Positions 63,053 to 64,000 of a stretch of DNA of 64,000 nt are shown one piece after another. The position numbers and the translations under genes were made by a program. How positions within the stretch are numbered: the first letter of the stretch is position 1; each line of letters begins with the position of its first letter. The notes under the pieces are model-generated. The model did not search any database. It had not been told where the DNA came from and was given only the letters and a program-made list of their open reading frames with translations. Source of the stretch: Aequitasia blattaphilus (GTDB taxonomy: Bacteria > Bacillota > Clostridia > Lachnospirales > Lachnospiraceae); assembly GCF_024721305.1 (NCBI RefSeq), contig NZ_JAMXOD010000015.1:27245-91244 (forward strand), written 5' to 3'.

Positions 63053-63892
63053 ATGAAAGTCGGAATTATTGGTGCAGGAACGATGGGTGCTGGGATTGCA
63101 CAGGCATTTGCACAGACAGACCAATATGAAGTATGTCTTTGTGATATAAATGAGACCTTTGCTGAAAATGGAAAAAATCGAATTCGTCAGGCTTTGGAAA
63201 AACGAGTTGAAAAAGGAAAATTGGAGAGGGAAGTATGCAATCAAATATTAAATAAAATCACAACTGGAACAAGTGAAATCTGTTTCGACTGTGATTTGAT
63301 TGTAGAGGCAGCTTTAGAAGTCCTGGAGGTGAAACAGGAAACCTTCCAGAAGCTTCATGAAATTTGTAAAGAGGACTGCATTTTCGCAACGAATACCTCT
63401 TCGTTATCCATCACTGAGATTAGTCAGAATGTGGGGCGCCCAGTGGTGGGCATGCATTTCTTTAATCCGGCACCAGTATTAAAGTTAGTAGAGGTGATTT
63501 CGGGATTAAACACTCCGAAGGAAATGGTTCAGAAGATTATTCGGATTGTTGAGGAAATAGGAAAGGTTCCCGTTGAGGTAGAAGAGTCAGGAGGCTTTGT
63601 AGTAAATCGGATTTTAATACCAATGATTAATGAGGCCATTGGAATCTATGCAGAAGGAGGCGCATCGAAAGAGGGTATCGATGCCGCAATGAAGCTAGGT
63701 GCGAACCATCCGATGGGACCCTTGGCATTGGGTGATTTAATCGGTCTGGATGTATGTCTGGCCATTATGGAAGTGTTACAAAAGGAATTCGGAGAAGCAA
63801 AATACCACCCACACCCCTACCTTAGAAAAATGGTAAGAGGAAGAAAACTTGGGGTAAAAACCGGTAGTGGATTCTACGAATACAATAAATAG
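63053..63892 (+). CDS. hbd: 3-Hydroxybutyryl-CoA dehydrogenase
   Basis: The 279-residue protein has the NAD site GAGTMGAGIAQAF, NTSSLSITEI, the catalytic GMHFFNPAPVLKLVEV and HPMGPLALGDLIGLDV. It interconverts 3-hydroxybutyryl-CoA and acetoacetyl-CoA. It follows crt by 14 bases, in the order usual for butyrate clusters. Confidence 0.95.
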   Translation: MKVGIIGAGTMGAGIAQAFAQTDQYEVCLCDINETFAENGKNRIRQALEKRVEKGKLEREVCNQILNKITTGTSEICFDCDLIVEAALEVLEVKQETFQKLHEICKEDCIFATNTSSLSITEISQNVGRPVVGMHFFNPAPVLKLVEVISGLNTPKEMVQKIIRIVEEIGKVPVEVEESGGFVVNRILIPMINEAIGIYAEGGASKEGIDAAMKLGANHPMGPLALGDLIGLDVCLAIMEVLQKEFGEAKYHPHPYLRKMVRGRKLGVKTGSGFYEYNK

Positions 63893-63924
63893 CAGACCAG
63901 TCGTATGAACGAGGAGGAAAGATT

Positions 63925-64000
63925 GTGAATTTTGAATTAAGTAAGAAGCATGAAATGGCACGTACTCTGTTTAGAGAGTTTGCCGAGACAGAAGTAAAAC
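63925..64000 (+). CDS. Acyl-CoA dehydrogenase, N-terminal fragment (cut by window edge)
   Basis: GTG 63925 follows GAGGAGGAAAG and opens MNFELSKKHEMARTLFREF, the start of a short-chain acyl-CoA dehydrogenase of the butyryl-CoA dehydrogenase type. Only 25 codons are visible. Etf genes would be expected beyond the edge but cannot be seen. Confidence 0.7.
   Translation, partial: MNFELSKKHEMARTLFREFAETEVK

Noticed and set aside
1-64000. CRISPR arrays, insertion sequences, prophage genes or attachment sites
   Set aside because: No regularly spaced repeats, transposase, integrase or phage structural genes were seen on either strand.

Overview
The window comes from a low-GC anaerobic Clostridia chromosome, most like a proline- and amino-acid-fermenting, butyrate-forming relative of the Peptostreptococcaceae/Anaerovoracaceae. 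The reasons are an apparently complete selenocysteine system, a selenium-dependent D-proline reductase operon, a Firmicutes-type S10-spc-alpha ribosomal supercluster, and genes for 4-hydroxybutyrate and crotonyl-CoA metabolism. The genus is inference. No insertion sequence, prophage or CRISPR array was seen.

Layout. 1-5.7 kb: end of a GGDEF protein, an unusual GntR/UTRA regulator with an N-terminal extension, a zincin/P-type ATPase pair and an rRNA-methyltransferase-like gene. 5.7-15.0 kb: selenium island (PHP protein, yedF, selD, selA, selB, LysR regulator, then NifS-like enzyme, YedE-like transporter, TusA-like protein and DUF3343 protein). selD itself contains an in-frame UGA. 15.0-22.9 kb: proline reductase region (TetR and proline racemase on the minus strand, tRNA-Sec, then prdC, prdA, a small gene, prdB with an in-frame UGA, prdD, prdE). 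22.9-25.0 kb: a probable minus-strand non-coding RNA gene with its own promoter and terminator, a two-helix membrane protein and a TauE/SafE permease with a structured leader. 25.0-41.4 kb: the ribosomal supercluster from rpsJ to rplQ, including secY, adk, map, infA and rpoA, with structured leaders before rpsJ and rpsM. 41.4-64 kb: a catabolic island built around sigma-54: rpoN, lipoate ligase, a Na+/solute symporter with two tiny membrane proteins, an M24-fold hydrolase/beta-hydroxyacid dehydrogenase/dicupin operon, an AcoR-like activator, an SGNH esterase, a TPP/lipoate dehydrogenase complex, and a 4-hydroxybutyrate to acetyl-CoA/butyryl-CoA route running off the right edge.

How it fits together. 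The selenium genes supply selenophosphate and Sec-tRNA for SelD and PrdB, and the prd genes use them to reduce D-proline made by the racemase. In the right-hand island four -24/-12 promoters (GG-N10-GC) precede lplA, the M24 operon, the SGNH gene and the dehydrogenase operon. rpoN and a sigma-54 activator lie in the same region, so these genes probably form one substrate-induced regulon. The M24 protein has lost metal ligands typical of the peptidases, and its substrate cannot be read from the sequence. This regulon is the best candidate for an undescribed pathway. The non-coding RNA gene and the five or so structured 5' leaders are the other main novel signals.
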